A stretch of 64,000 bases of DNA. Source: an uncultured Verrucomicrobia subdivision 3 bacterium. GTDB taxonomy: Bacteria > Verrucomicrobiota > Verrucomicrobiia > Limisphaerales > UBA11358. Where the stretch lies: contig CAINLR010000044.1 of NCBI GenBank assembly GCA_903850425.1, forward strand, positions 1 to 64,000. The letters are read 5' to 3'. A program made the position numbers and the translations under genes. Positions 1 through 8,355 of this stretch are shown in pieces; position 1 is the first letter of the stretch, and every line of letters starts with the position of its first letter. The notes below the pieces were generated by a model. It saw only the letters and a program-made list of their open reading frames with translations. It made no database searches and was not told the origin of the DNA.

Positions 1-2
1 CG

Positions 3-125
3 GACTATCTGGCCGAACGCAACCTGAACCCCAAACGGTATGTCTGGCGTGCCGCAGGCGCTGACATCCTGGCCAAGCTCCAGCGCGCCCGCCAAAAACT
101 CACACAGTTAAAATCACGGTCTTGA
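3..125 (+). CDS. IS630-family transposase, C-terminal end (partial)
   Basis: The reading frame is open from the window edge and ends at TGA 123-125, giving 40 residues. It contains NPKRYVWRAAGADILAKL, which resembles the C-terminal signature of IS630/Tc1-mariner transposases (NPKPFVWT..AD.IL). These enzymes use a DDE catalytic core, which would lie upstream and outside the window. I cannot tell whether the element is intact, and no terminal inverted repeat was recognised in the following 400 bases. It precedes the complex I operon in the same direction. The family call rests only on this short tail. Confidence 0.6.
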   Translation, partial: DYLAERNLNPKRYVWRAAGADILAKLQRARQKLTQLKSRS

Positions 126-548
126 AGGACACTACACTAGCACGGTGAACACGGCAGCGGTAGTCGGCGCGAACCGGCGGAGAAAGGTATGTTTCGTCAT
201 GGCAGTTTCCATTGTATTGATGATGAACTGGGTTTGGTTTTAATGGGTTCCGACCTATAAGTCAAGGTGCTTCTATCAGATTTTCAGAAGAGACGATGTA
301 ATTTCCGCTCAGGCAGCTTCTGGCCAGTGACCATTTATCCAGATGGTAAAGCTGGAGGCGTGGCCACCGCACCGGATTGCGGTTGATTAGTTTTTACAAA
401 GCATCCCGCCGCTCATTTTAGCCGTGGTCAAATTGACTGAGCAAATTGTGGCTGGTAAAAGCTAATTTTGGGTATATCGCTGCAACCAAAGTGTGATAAA
501 AATATCCCCGTCGTTGCGGTTCCGTTTTGAACCAAGACGATTTGATTG
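126..548. other. Intergenic stretch upstream of the complex I operon
   Basis: No convincing gene is present. The stretch lies between the transposase end and nuoA, so it should hold the operon promoter and perhaps the right end of the insertion element. I see no clear sigma-70 pair, operator or terminator hairpin, and no strong Shine-Dalgarno sequence just before nuoA. Confidence 0.5.
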
Positions 549-917
549 ATGCAAAATTCATATCTCGTTCTCGTGCTGCTGGCCGTGGCGGCGGTGGGTT
601 TCGCCGCCGCGCCGCTGGCGCTGGCTTGGCTCTGGGCGAAATTCTTTTCGCCGCAAAAGCCGGGCAAGGATAAGAACGCGATTTACGAATGTGGTCTCGA
701 AGGCAAGGGCGATGCTTGGATTCATTTCCGCTCGGAGTATTATCTCTATGGCATCATTTTTTTGGTGTTCGACGTGGAGACGATTTTTCTGCTGCCGTTT
801 GCCGTGGCGTTCACCGGATTGTCCGCTGGTGCGTTTGTGGCGATGATCGTTTTCCTGCTCCTGCTGGTTGAAGGACTGGTCTGGGCGTGGCGCAAGGGAT
901 TCTTAACTTGGAAATGA
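549..917 (+). CDS. nuoA: NADH-quinone oxidoreductase subunit A
   Basis: NuoA is a small three-helix membrane subunit of complex I at the junction of the membrane arm and the quinone site. This protein has 122 residues, the usual size. The family signature is visible: YECG after the first helix, then a loop, then FLVFDVETIFLLPFAV in the second helix. An in-frame TTG at 546 directly precedes the ATG at 549; I chose the ATG, though no strong ribosome site is seen for either. It is the first gene of a tight nuoABCDIHJKLMMN operon, with nuoB starting 18 bases downstream. Confidence 0.95.
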   Translation: MQNSYLVLVLLAVAAVGFAAAPLALAWLWAKFFSPQKPGKDKNAIYECGLEGKGDAWIHFRSEYYLYGIIFLVFDVETIFLLPFAVAFTGLSAGAFVAMIVFLLLLVEGLVWAWRKGFLTWK

Positions 918-935
918 CGCCGGAAAATATTTGCC

Positions 936-1547
936 ATGATTGACGAAGGTCTAAAAAGTGAATTGCAGAAGCAGGGCGTCTATGTGACGTCCATGCAGGA
1001 ACTGTATAACTGGGGCCGTGCGAACTCCGTCTGGCCGCTGACGTTCGGTCTCGCCTGCTGCGCCATTGAAATGATGGCCGCGTCCATGGCGCGTTTCGAT
1101 CTCGCGCGTTTTGGCGCGGAAGTATTTCGTCCATCACCGCGCCAAGCGGACTTGATGATCGTCGCCGGCACGGTCACGAAGAAAATGGCTCCGCTCGTCG
1201 TGCGACTTTACAACCAGATGCCCGAGCCGAAATACGTTATTGCGATGGGCGCGTGTGCGATTTCCGGCGGCCCGTTCAAGCAGGGTTACAACGTGCTCAA
1301 GGGCATTGACCGTTATTTGCCAGTGGACGTGGCGATTCCCGGTTGTCCGCCGCGACCGGAAGCATTGCTGCACGCGATCATGACCTTGCAGGAAAAGATT
1401 TTGAACCAGAAGTTGACTGGGCCGGATCGTCCGCGTCATCTCAATGCCGACGTGGAAGGCGAATATCCGGTGCCCACCTACGGCCCGCATGATTTGCAGC
1501 CGTCGAAAAATTCCGAAGTCTGGCAGCCGCCGCCTATTCAGCGTTAA
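936..1547 (+). CDS. nuoB: NADH-quinone oxidoreductase subunit B (N2 cluster subunit)
   Basis: NuoB carries the terminal 4Fe-4S cluster N2 that passes electrons to quinone. The four expected cysteines are present: the tandem pair Cys41-Cys42 ([10 protein letters not shown]), Cys107 ([10 protein letters not shown]) and Cys137 ([10 protein letters not shown]). The protein has 203 residues; a tail of about 40 residues after the conserved core is rich in Pro and polar residues. It lies between nuoA and nuoC, three bases before the nuoC start. All N2 ligands are intact, so the quinone-reducing end of the complex should work. Confidence 0.97.
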   Translation: MIDEGLKSELQKQGVYVTSMQELYNWGRANSVWPLTFGLACCAIEMMAASMARFDLARFGAEVFRPSPRQADLMIVAGTVTKKMAPLVVRLYNQMPEPKYVIAMGACAISGGPFKQGYNVLKGIDRYLPVDVAIPGCPPRPEALLHAIMTLQEKILNQKLTGPDRPRHLNADVEGEYPVPTYGPHDLQPSKNSEVWQPPPIQR

Positions 1548-1550
1548 ACC

Positions 1551-2210
1551 GTGGAAACTCTCGAACAAATCAAAGTGCGGCTCGAACAAGCGCTGCCCCA
1601 GACCCGCCTGGACATTCTTCCAAACGAATGTCCGGCCGGCGAACGCTCGCTCATCGTGGAATCCAGCCGCGCGGTGGACGTGGCCAAATTTCTCCGCGAC
1701 GACTCACAGTTGCGTTTCGATTACTGCTCCAACGTGACGGGCATTGACTGGCCGGAAGCCAAGATCAAGACCAAGGTCAAAAAAAAGGTGGTCGTCGAAG
1801 GCGTTGAAAAAGAAGTTGAGGAGACCATCGAGACGTTGCGTTCCGGTCATCTGGAAGTGGTTTACCATCTTTATTCAATGGAACTGAAGCACGGTCCCGT
1901 CGTCCTGCGGCTGCGCACGGGGAATCGCGCCGAACAGACGCATTTGCCCTCGCTCACGCCGCTCTGGCGGGGCGCGGAATTTCAGGAGCGCGAGATTTTT
2001 GATTTGTATGGAGTCATTTTCGACGGCCATCCCGACCTGCGCCGCATTTTGATGTGGGACGAGTTTGAAGGCCATCCGATGCGCCGGGATTACGTCGCGC
2101 CGGACGATTTCGAATACGAGCCGACGCCGCACGACGAAGTGCTGGACGCGGCGAAAAAACATTACCCCGTCGCCGCCCAGCCCGAAGTGAAACCGGAGGT
2201 CAAAGCGTGA
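1551..2210 (+). CDS. nuoC: NADH-quinone oxidoreductase subunit C
   Basis: NuoC is a peripheral-arm subunit that packs against NuoD. The C-terminal half holds the family signature FQEREIFDLYGVIFDGHPDL and RRILMWDEFEGHPMRRDY. Translation starts at GTG 1551, three bases after nuoB. About 65 residues in, a charged stretch (IKTKVKKKVVVEGVEKEVEE) interrupts the normal fold between the LRFDYCSNVTGID strand and HLEVVYHLYS; it is absent from typical bacterial NuoC and its role is unknown. The 219-residue product is separate, not fused to NuoD, and its stop overlaps the nuoD start by four bases. Confidence 0.95.
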   Translation: METLEQIKVRLEQALPQTRLDILPNECPAGERSLIVESSRAVDVAKFLRDDSQLRFDYCSNVTGIDWPEAKIKTKVKKKVVVEGVEKEVEETIETLRSGHLEVVYHLYSMELKHGPVVLRLRTGNRAEQTHLPSLTPLWRGAEFQEREIFDLYGVIFDGHPDLRRILMWDEFEGHPMRRDYVAPDDFEYEPTPHDEVLDAAKKHYPVAAQPEVKPEVKA

Positions 2211-3379
2211 ACGCGTTCGCCGCCCAACCACCGAAAAATTTCGAGGTGAAGCCCAAACTCGATCGGAGTGGCACGCCCATTGGCGACTTGTTGGAAATCT
2301 CCATGGGACCGCATCATCCCTCCACCCACGGCGTGTTCCGCATGGACGTGGTGCTGGATGGCGAAACCGTGGTGAAACTCAAGCCGGTGTTCGGCTACCT
2401 GCATCGCAACCACGAGAAGATCGGCGAGAATATTTCCTATCTCTCTTCGATGCCTTACACGGATCGACTGGATTATTTTTGCTCGATGACGAACAACTGG
2501 GCCTACGCCCTGACCATCGAGAAACTGGCCGGTCTCGCGGTCCCTGAGCGCGCCGAATACATCCGCGTCATCATGGCGGAGTTGACGCGCCTCCAGAGCC
2601 ACACCTGTCTCGTCGGATTTTTTGTGCAGGACATGGGCGCGCTCGGCACGCCCATGATGTATGCCTTCCGCGAACGCGAAAAGATTCTCGACCTGTTCGA
2701 GGAAGTCAGCGGCGCGCGGATGATGTGCAATTACATGCGCTTCGGCGGCGTCCGCGTGGACGTGAGCGATGACTGGATTGCGCGGACCAAACAACTGGTG
2801 GCTGACTACTGCAAATTTCTGGACGAGTTCGAAACCTTCATCGCGGAAAATGAAATCGTCCTCGCCCGCACGCAAGGCGTTGGCGTGCTGTCGCGCGAAC
2901 TCGCCATCAGTGCCTCCATCACCGGTCCCATGTTGCGCGCCGCCGGCGTGAACTACGATCTGCGCAAGGTGGACAAATACGGATTCTACAGCCGTTTTAA
3001 TTTCAAGGTGCCGCTTGGCGATCATGGCGACGTTTATGATCGTTACATGGTGCGGGTGCTGGAAATGCGTGAGAGCATCAAGATTTTGGACGAGGCCCTG
3101 CGCGACATTCCCGCCGGCCCGGTCATGGACCCGAAAGCGAAGTTGCGTGGTTTCCGCCCGAAACCCGGTGAGGTTTACGGTCGCGTGGAAGCCCCGAAAG
3201 GCGAGCTTGGATTCTATGTCATCAGCGATGGCAGCCCGAATCCCTATCGCTACCGGATTCGTCCGCCCAGTTTCGTCAACCTGACGATCCTGGAAGACAT
3301 GTGTCTGGGCCACAAAGTTTCCGATGCCATCGTGATTCTCGGCAGCGTGGACATTGTTTTAGGTGAGGTGGACCGATGA
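2207..3379 (+). CDS. nuoD: NADH-quinone oxidoreductase subunit D
   Basis: NuoD forms the quinone-binding pocket with NuoB and is related to the large subunit of NiFe hydrogenases. The 390-residue product shows the family motif MGPHHPSTHGVFRMDVVLDG, then GYLHRNHEKI and the C-terminal RIRPPSFVNL and GSVDIVLGEVDR. The GTG start at 2207 overlaps the nuoC stop as GTGA and has a good ribosome site (GGAGG, 2195-2199) seven bases upstream, which supports this start. In most bacteria nuoE, nuoF and nuoG would follow; here a repeat and nuoI follow instead. Confidence 0.97.
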   Translation: MNAFAAQPPKNFEVKPKLDRSGTPIGDLLEISMGPHHPSTHGVFRMDVVLDGETVVKLKPVFGYLHRNHEKIGENISYLSSMPYTDRLDYFCSMTNNWAYALTIEKLAGLAVPERAEYIRVIMAELTRLQSHTCLVGFFVQDMGALGTPMMYAFREREKILDLFEEVSGARMMCNYMRFGGVRVDVSDDWIARTKQLVADYCKFLDEFETFIAENEIVLARTQGVGVLSRELAISASITGPMLRAAGVNYDLRKVDKYGFYSRFNFKVPLGDHGDVYDRYMVRVLEMRESIKILDEALRDIPAGPVMDPKAKLRGFRPKPGEVYGRVEAPKGELGFYVISDGSPNPYRYRIRPPSFVNLTILEDMCLGHKVSDAIVILGSVDIVLGEVDR

Positions 3380-3392
3380 AAACCCATTCGAA

Positions 3393-3475
3393 GTTGAGCG
3401 TTGAATGTTGGGCGTTGAATGTTTCCCGCATCACCGCGTTAAAGAACATTCAACATTCAACATTCAACGTCCAAC
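3393..3475. repeat. Palindromic repeat between nuoD and nuoI (TTGAATGTTGG family)
   Basis: The left arm (3393-3423) contains repeated GTTGAATGTTGG-like words and the right arm (3445-3475) their reverse complements, so the transcript can fold into a long hairpin inside the operon. A second member of the same word family lies at 61492-61584. Such repeats are frequent in Verrucomicrobiota genomes and are often mis-translated as short proteins. It sits exactly where nuoE-F-G would be in a standard operon. Confidence 0.85.
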
Positions 3476-3491
3476 ATCCAAAAAACGAAAC

Positions 3492-4160
3492 ATGTTAGGC
3501 GAGCAAATCATCAAAGGCATGGCGGTCACCGCCAAGAATTTCTTCGGGAGTTATGTCTCGAAGGAACGCCTGACCACCGTGCAATATCCTGAGGAACGTC
3601 TGGTTCCGAAGGAGAACACCCGGCAGTTCCCGTTCCTCGTGTATGATGGCGATGACGCGGAGAAGGGCCTGCGCTGCGTTGCCTGCCAGATTTGCGAGAA
3701 GGAATGTCCGCCGCAATGCATCTACATCATCAAGAGCAAGGACAAGAAACCGGATTACAAAGGCCAGGCGCAGGTCTATCCGATCACGTTCGACATTGAT
3801 ATTTCCGTGTGCATGAGTTGCTCGATCTGCGTCGAGGTTTGCCCGTTCGAGTCCATCAAGATGGATACCGAGTTCGAGCTGAGCACGGACGACCGCTTCG
3901 AAGGGCTCCTGTTGCACAAAAAGGATCTGGCCAAGTCAAATTCGCACTACCACAAAGTCCATGCGCAGGATGCGAAGGACTCCGATGCCGCCCTCGCCGT
4001 CGAAAAAGCCAAGGCCGAGGCCAAGGCCAAAGCCGCCGCCGAAGCCAAAGCCAAGGCAGACGCCGAAGCCAAAGCGAAAGCCGCTGCCGCCGCTGCCGCC
4101 GCGCCCGTTGGCGCTCCGCCGGTCCCAACAACTCCGCCGCCGGCGTCACCCAATAAATAG
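3492..4160 (+). CDS. nuoI: NADH-quinone oxidoreductase subunit I (2x 4Fe-4S)
   Basis: NuoI carries clusters N6a and N6b and links the peripheral arm to N2. Both ferredoxin motifs are complete: Cys62, 65, 68, 72 (RCVACQICEKECPP) and Cys107, 110, 113, 117 (VCMSCSICVEVCPF). I start at ATG 3492; a longer frame from 3405 only translates the upstream repeat. The last 60 residues form an unusual Ala/Lys/Glu-rich helix-like tail ending in a Pro-rich segment, not found in ordinary NuoI. The gene lies before nuoH rather than after it, a swapped order. Product 222 residues. Confidence 0.95.
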   Translation: MLGEQIIKGMAVTAKNFFGSYVSKERLTTVQYPEERLVPKENTRQFPFLVYDGDDAEKGLRCVACQICEKECPPQCIYIIKSKDKKPDYKGQAQVYPITFDIDISVCMSCSICVEVCPFESIKMDTEFELSTDDRFEGLLLHKKDLAKSNSHYHKVHAQDAKDSDAALAVEKAKAEAKAKAAAEAKAKADAEAKAKAAAAAAAAPVGAPPVPTTPPPASPNK

Positions 4161-4169
4161 CACCCGCCC

Positions 4170-5414
4170 ATGTCCGAACAAATTCATCATGCTTTTGAAG
4201 CGTTCCAGAGGTTGACTCTGGTTGAAAAGACGGATCAGCTTTTCGTTTTCCTGAAGCACTTGATTCTGGTTTGCATTCCCGAATCCCTGCAACCGCTGGT
4301 CTCCGGCCTGTTGTCGGTGGTGCTGATCATGTCGGTGTTTCCTGGAATTTTCGCCATCATCACGGTCATCGAACGCAAAGGTCTGGGTCGCATCCAAAAT
4401 CGCTACGGTCCCAACCGTGTGGGCATTCCCTTCACCAAAATCCGCCTCTGCGGCTTCGGCCAGTTTATTCCTGACGGCATCAAATCGCTGACCAAGGAAG
4501 ACATTGTGCCGCGGGACGCCGATAAAATCGTCCACTTCCTCGCGCCCATCGTGATGCTCATTCCCGTGCTGCTCGCCTACGCAGTGCTACCGTTTGGCAA
4601 GAACATGACCGTGTCCGATTTCGATGCCGGCCTGCTGTTCTTTTTCGCCGTTGGCGGCGCGGTGGAACTCTCCGTGTTCATGGCGGGCTGGTCCAGCCGC
4701 AACAAATACTCGATGCTCGGGGCGATGCGCGCCATTGCGCAAATGATCAGCTACGAAATCCCGCTCATCCTCTCCGCCGTGACCGTGGTGATGATCGTCG
4801 GCTCGCTGAAACTGACGGACATCGTCGCCGCGCAAAACTATTACACCCTCGGCGTTGCACACTGGTTCGTATTCACGCCGTGGGGTCTGGTCGGTTTCAT
4901 CTTGTTCTTCATCGCGTCGCTGGCGGAATCCAACCGCTGTCCGTTTGACTTGCCGGAAGCCGAATCCGAAATCATCGCCGGTTACTTCACGGAATATTCC
5001 GGCTTCAAGTTCGCGCTCTTTTTCCTCGGCGAATATCTGGGCATGTTCGCCATCATCGGCCTCGGCATCACGCTCTTCCTCGGCGGCTGGACTGCGCCGG
5101 TATCGTTCCTAACCTTCATTCCCTCCTACGTCTGGTTCCTGGGAAAAATGATCGGCATCGTTTTTGTCTTCATCTGGATTCGTGGCACGCTGCCGCGGTT
5201 GCGCATGGATCAACTCATGAACCTCGCCTGGAAATTCATGCTGCCGCTCGCGCTCATTAATATCCTTGTCGCCGGCATCTGGCATTTCATGTGTCCGGAT
5301 TGGCAGCGTTGGCTGGTCTGCACGGCCATTATTTTCGGCGCGTATGTCGTGCTGGGACGCGGTCTGATGGGTAACCAAAAACTCGGCAAACGCACTTATC
5401 GCTTCGCTGAATAA
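4170..5414 (+). CDS. nuoH: NADH-quinone oxidoreductase subunit H
   Basis: NuoH is the eight-helix membrane subunit that anchors the peripheral arm and lines the quinone entry channel. Signatures seen are ERKGLGRIQNRYGPNRVG after the first helix, AQMISYEIPLILS, and the acidic loop NRCPFDLPEAESEIIAGYFT that faces the quinone tunnel. The 414-residue length is somewhat above the usual 325-350, with the extra mainly in a 30-40 residue N-terminal segment before the first helix and a C-terminal extension. It begins 9 bases after nuoI and ends 3 bases before nuoJ. Confidence 0.96.
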   Translation: MSEQIHHAFEAFQRLTLVEKTDQLFVFLKHLILVCIPESLQPLVSGLLSVVLIMSVFPGIFAIITVIERKGLGRIQNRYGPNRVGIPFTKIRLCGFGQFIPDGIKSLTKEDIVPRDADKIVHFLAPIVMLIPVLLAYAVLPFGKNMTVSDFDAGLLFFFAVGGAVELSVFMAGWSSRNKYSMLGAMRAIAQMISYEIPLILSAVTVVMIVGSLKLTDIVAAQNYYTLGVAHWFVFTPWGLVGFILFFIASLAESNRCPFDLPEAESEIIAGYFTEYSGFKFALFFLGEYLGMFAIIGLGITLFLGGWTAPVSFLTFIPSYVWFLGKMIGIVFVFIWIRGTLPRLRMDQLMNLAWKFMLPLALINILVAGIWHFMCPDWQRWLVCTAIIFGAYVVLGRGLMGNQKLGKRTYRFAE

Positions 5415-5417
5415 ACC

Positions 5418-5936
5418 ATGTCACTGCCTTTTATCATCATCGCGTTCGTGACGCTCTTTGCCGCTGCGGCAGCCATGAGCCTGCGCAACCTCGTCCATTG
5501 CGCGCTCGCGCTGACCGTGACCTTCGCCGGCCTCGCGGCGCTGTATCTGAACCTCGACGCGCAGTTCGTCGGCTTCGCGCAAATCCTCGTCTATGTCGGT
5601 GCCGTTGCCATTTTGATCGTCTTTGCCATTCTGCTCACGCGCAGCGGCGACTCACCAAACCAGGCGGTGCTCGCGCCGGGTTGGTTTTACGGCATCGTCA
5701 TCTCCGCCACCATTTTCACCGCGCTCGGTTGGGCCGTGCTGAACAGCGGTGCGCTGCCAAAACAAATTCTCGCCGCGCCCGAAGCCACCGTCAAAAGCAT
5801 CGGCGAAGCGCTGATGACGAAATACGTTTTGCCGCTCGAAGTCATCGGCCTGCTGCTCACGGCGGCGATGATCGGCGCGGTTGTCATTGCTTTGAAAGAA
5901 CCCGCAAAAACTGAAGATTCCGGGAGGAAATCATGA
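5418..5936 (+). CDS. nuoJ: NADH-quinone oxidoreductase subunit J
   Basis: NuoJ is a five-helix membrane subunit whose third helix shifts during turnover. The 172-residue product has the family core FVGFAQILVYVGAVAILIVF (third helix) and the preceding ALYLNLDAQ. The stop overlaps the nuoK start by four bases (ATGA), so the two are translationally coupled. A good ribosome site for nuoK (GGGAGGAA) lies within the end of this gene. Confidence 0.95.
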   Translation: MSLPFIIIAFVTLFAAAAAMSLRNLVHCALALTVTFAGLAALYLNLDAQFVGFAQILVYVGAVAILIVFAILLTRSGDSPNQAVLAPGWFYGIVISATIFTALGWAVLNSGALPKQILAAPEATVKSIGEALMTKYVLPLEVIGLLLTAAMIGAVVIALKEPAKTEDSGRKS

Positions 5937-6244
5937 CCCCGCTGCAAGGCTGTCTGCTCGTTTCCGCGCTACTGTTCGCCATCGGCTTTGCCGGTGCCGT
6001 GACCCGCCGCCACGCCATTCTCGCGCTGGTCGGCATCGAACTGATGTTGAACGCCGCGAACCTGAATTTCATCGCCTTCTGGCGCTACGGCGCGCATCCC
6101 GAAGCGATCACCGGCGTGATGTTCGTGATTTTTTCCATCGCCATCGCGGCGGCGGAAGCGGCGGTCGGTCTCGCGCTCATCATCGCGATTTACCGCCATT
6201 ACAAAACCTCCAATTTGGATGAAGTTAAGGAGCTGAAGGGATGA
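5933..6244 (+). CDS. nuoK: NADH-quinone oxidoreductase subunit K
   Basis: NuoK is a three-helix subunit with two membrane glutamates in the proton path, related to MrpC. Both are visible in context: GIELMLNAANLNF in the second helix and AAAEAAVGLALI in the third. The 103-residue length is normal. It overlaps nuoJ upstream and nuoL downstream by four bases each, which marks tight translational coupling in the membrane-arm half of the operon. Confidence 0.96.
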   Translation: MTPLQGCLLVSALLFAIGFAGAVTRRHAILALVGIELMLNAANLNFIAFWRYGAHPEAITGVMFVIFSIAIAAAEAAVGLALIIAIYRHYKTSNLDEVKELKG

Positions 6245-8355
6245 TCTGGATCGTCAAAAATCTCTGGTTGATTCCCGCGCTACCGCTGGTCGCGTCCGGC
6301 ATCATCGCCGTCAACAAACAGCCCAAGCGCAAGCTCGCGGCCGGCCTCGCCATCGGCTCGATGGTCGCGGCGTTCCTGCTTTCGCTCTGCGCCTTTGCCG
6401 CCACGCTCGGTCATCATGGCGGCGAACACGGCGCATTCCGCGAAGTCTTCGGCTTCAACTGGATTCAATTCGGCGGCCAGTGGATGGACCTCGGCTGGGT
6501 GCTCGATCCGTTGACGGCCATCATGCTCGTCATGGTCACCTTCGTCGGCACGCTGATTTTCATTTTCAGCATTGGCTACATGGCGCACGACCAGAATTTC
6601 ATGCGCTTCTTCTGTTTCCTCGCGCTGTTCGCGTCGGGAATGCTCGGTGTGGTCATCGCCAACAATCTGCTGCTGCTCTTTATCTCGTGGGAAATTGTTG
6701 GGCTGACGAGCTATTTGCTCATCGGCTTCTGGTATCACAAGCCCAGCGCGGCGGCGGCGGCGAAGAAAGCCTTCATCACCACGCGCATCGGCGACCTCGG
6801 CCTGTTGCTCGGCATGGTTTGGCTCTACGCTGAAACCGGCACGCTAAATTTCTATGACCACGGCAAGGGCTGCCTTGAAGCTTCCGCACTATCACAAATG
6901 CTGGCCCACGCGACCATCGGCGGACTCGCGGTTTCCACGGCGATCGGCCTATTGATTTTCCTCGGTGCCGTCGGCAAATCCGGCCAATTGCCATTGCACG
7001 TCTGGTTGCCGGACGCTATGGAAGGCCCAACGCCTGTTTCCGCTTTGATCCACGCCGCTACGATGGTGGCCGCCGGTGTGTTCCTCGTCGCCCGCGTGTA
7101 TCCGCTCATGGCGGCGGGCGCGCTCGTCGGTGAGCACGGTGCGCCGGTGACAACCGCCTTGACCGTCGTAACGTGGGTTGGTGCGCTCACCGCGATCTTT
7201 GCCGCGAGCATCGCCGTCGCGCAAAACGACATCAAACGCATCCTCGCCTACTCCACCGTTTCGCAGCTCGGCTACATGATGATGGGCCTCGGCGTCGGCG
7301 GCGTGGCGGTCGGTATGTTCCACTTGATCACTCACGCCTTCTTCAAAGCGCTGCTGTTCCTCGGTTCCGCGTCTGTGATTCATGGCTGCCATGAGGAACA
7401 GGACATCCGCAAGATGGGCGGACTGAAAAAATACATGCCAATAACTTTCGCGGTCTATGCCGTTGGTATGTTGGCGCTGTCCGGCTTCCCGCTGTTTTTC
7501 TCCGGATTCTGGAGCAAAGACGAAATTCTCCACGCCGCGCACGGCTGGTCGGTTTCGCAGATTCCGTTTTACCTCGGCTGCACCGGCGCTCTGTTAACCG
7601 CGTTCTACATGACCCGCCAAGTCGCGCTGGTGTTCTTTGGCGCATATCGCGGCCATGAAAAGGAATCGTCTCACGGCCATTCCGCACACTCTCATTCTCA
7701 TTCCTCCGAATCATCCCACAATCACGATCCGCACGAAAGCCCCGCAGTCATGACCGTTCCGCTCGTCATCCTCGCGGGGTTTGCCATTGTCTTGGGCTTC
7801 GTCGGCACGCCCGCCTGGCCGTGGTTTGACGGCTATCTGACCGGTGAAGCAATCAAATTGGATTTCAGCAAGCTCGCTGAAACTGCCGGGCTGATGGGCA
7901 TCTCAGCTCTGATCGTAATCTCAGGTCTGACCTTGGGTTGGATTCTCTATGGCAATCGCCAGCGCAAGACCGCTGGAGAAAAGGATGTTATTGAAGCAGC
8001 GGTGCCAGCGATCTTCAAGGTTCTCCAAAACAAATATTACGTGGACGAGTTCTATGACGCGACGGTCATTCGCTTCAACGCCTTCGCCGCCTGGTTTTGC
8101 GATTTTGCCGACCAATGGATTTTTGGCGGCCTGGTCTTGATCGTCAAATACATCACGATCGGCCTCGCCTGGCTCTACAAATTCACGGATGAATACTTCG
8201 TCAATCTCGGTTTTGATGTCGGCTGCGATTCGCTCCGCCAAAGCGGCAAAGGCCTTTCGCATCTGCACGCCGGCCGTGTCCAAACTTACCTCCGCATCAT
8301 CGGCGTCGCCTTGGTGGCGCTGATTCTTTTCCTGATCTGGGGGCACAAACCATGA
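6241..8355 (+). CDS. nuoL: NADH-quinone oxidoreductase subunit L (long form)
   Basis: NuoL is the distal antiporter-like proton-pumping subunit; its C-terminal lateral helix clamps the membrane arm. The core is normal: LFISWEIVGLTSYLLIGFWY with the essential Glu, and LGAVGKSGQLPLHVWLPDAM with the TM7 Lys. At 704 residues it is about 90 longer than E. coli NuoL. Two insertions account for much of this. Residues 472-498 form a His-rich loop with nine histidines. Residues about 622-650, after YYVDEFYD and before GRVQTYL, add a hydrophobic segment in the lateral-helix region, as expected if the arm holds one more pumping subunit. It overlaps nuoK and the first nuoM by four bases. Confidence 0.95.
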   Translation: MIWIVKNLWLIPALPLVASGIIAVNKQPKRKLAAGLAIGSMVAAFLLSLCAFAATLGHHGGEHGAFREVFGFNWIQFGGQWMDLGWVLDPLTAIMLVMVTFVGTLIFIFSIGYMAHDQNFMRFFCFLALFASGMLGVVIANNLLLLFISWEIVGLTSYLLIGFWYHKPSAAAAAKKAFITTRIGDLGLLLGMVWLYAETGTLNFYDHGKGCLEASALSQMLAHATIGGLAVSTAIGLLIFLGAVGKSGQLPLHVWLPDAMEGPTPVSALIHAATMVAAGVFLVARVYPLMAAGALVGEHGAPVTTALTVVTWVGALTAIFAASIAVAQNDIKRILAYSTVSQLGYMMMGLGVGGVAVGMFHLITHAFFKALLFLGSASVIHGCHEEQDIRKMGGLKKYMPITFAVYAVGMLALSGFPLFFSGFWSKDEILHAAHGWSVSQIPFYLGCTGALLTAFYMTRQVALVFFGAYRGHEKESSHGHSAHSHSHSSESSHNHDPHESPAVMTVPLVILAGFAIVLGFVGTPAWPWFDGYLTGEAIKLDFSKLAETAGLMGISALIVISGLTLGWILYGNRQRKTAGEKDVIEAAVPAIFKVLQNKYYVDEFYDATVIRFNAFAAWFCDFADQWIFGGLVLIVKYITIGLAWLYKFTDEYFVNLGFDVGCDSLRQSGKGLSHLHAGRVQTYLRIIGVALVALILFLIWGHKP

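Noticed and set aside
2162-3313. 383-residue open frame on the minus strand opposite nuoD
   Set aside because: It is antisense to a clear nuoD; its composition (His, Ala and Arg rich) is that of a shadow frame in GC-rich DNA.
3376-3498. 40-residue frame overlapping the nuoD stop as ATGA
   Set aside because: It only translates the palindromic repeat; no ribosome site or conserved content is visible.
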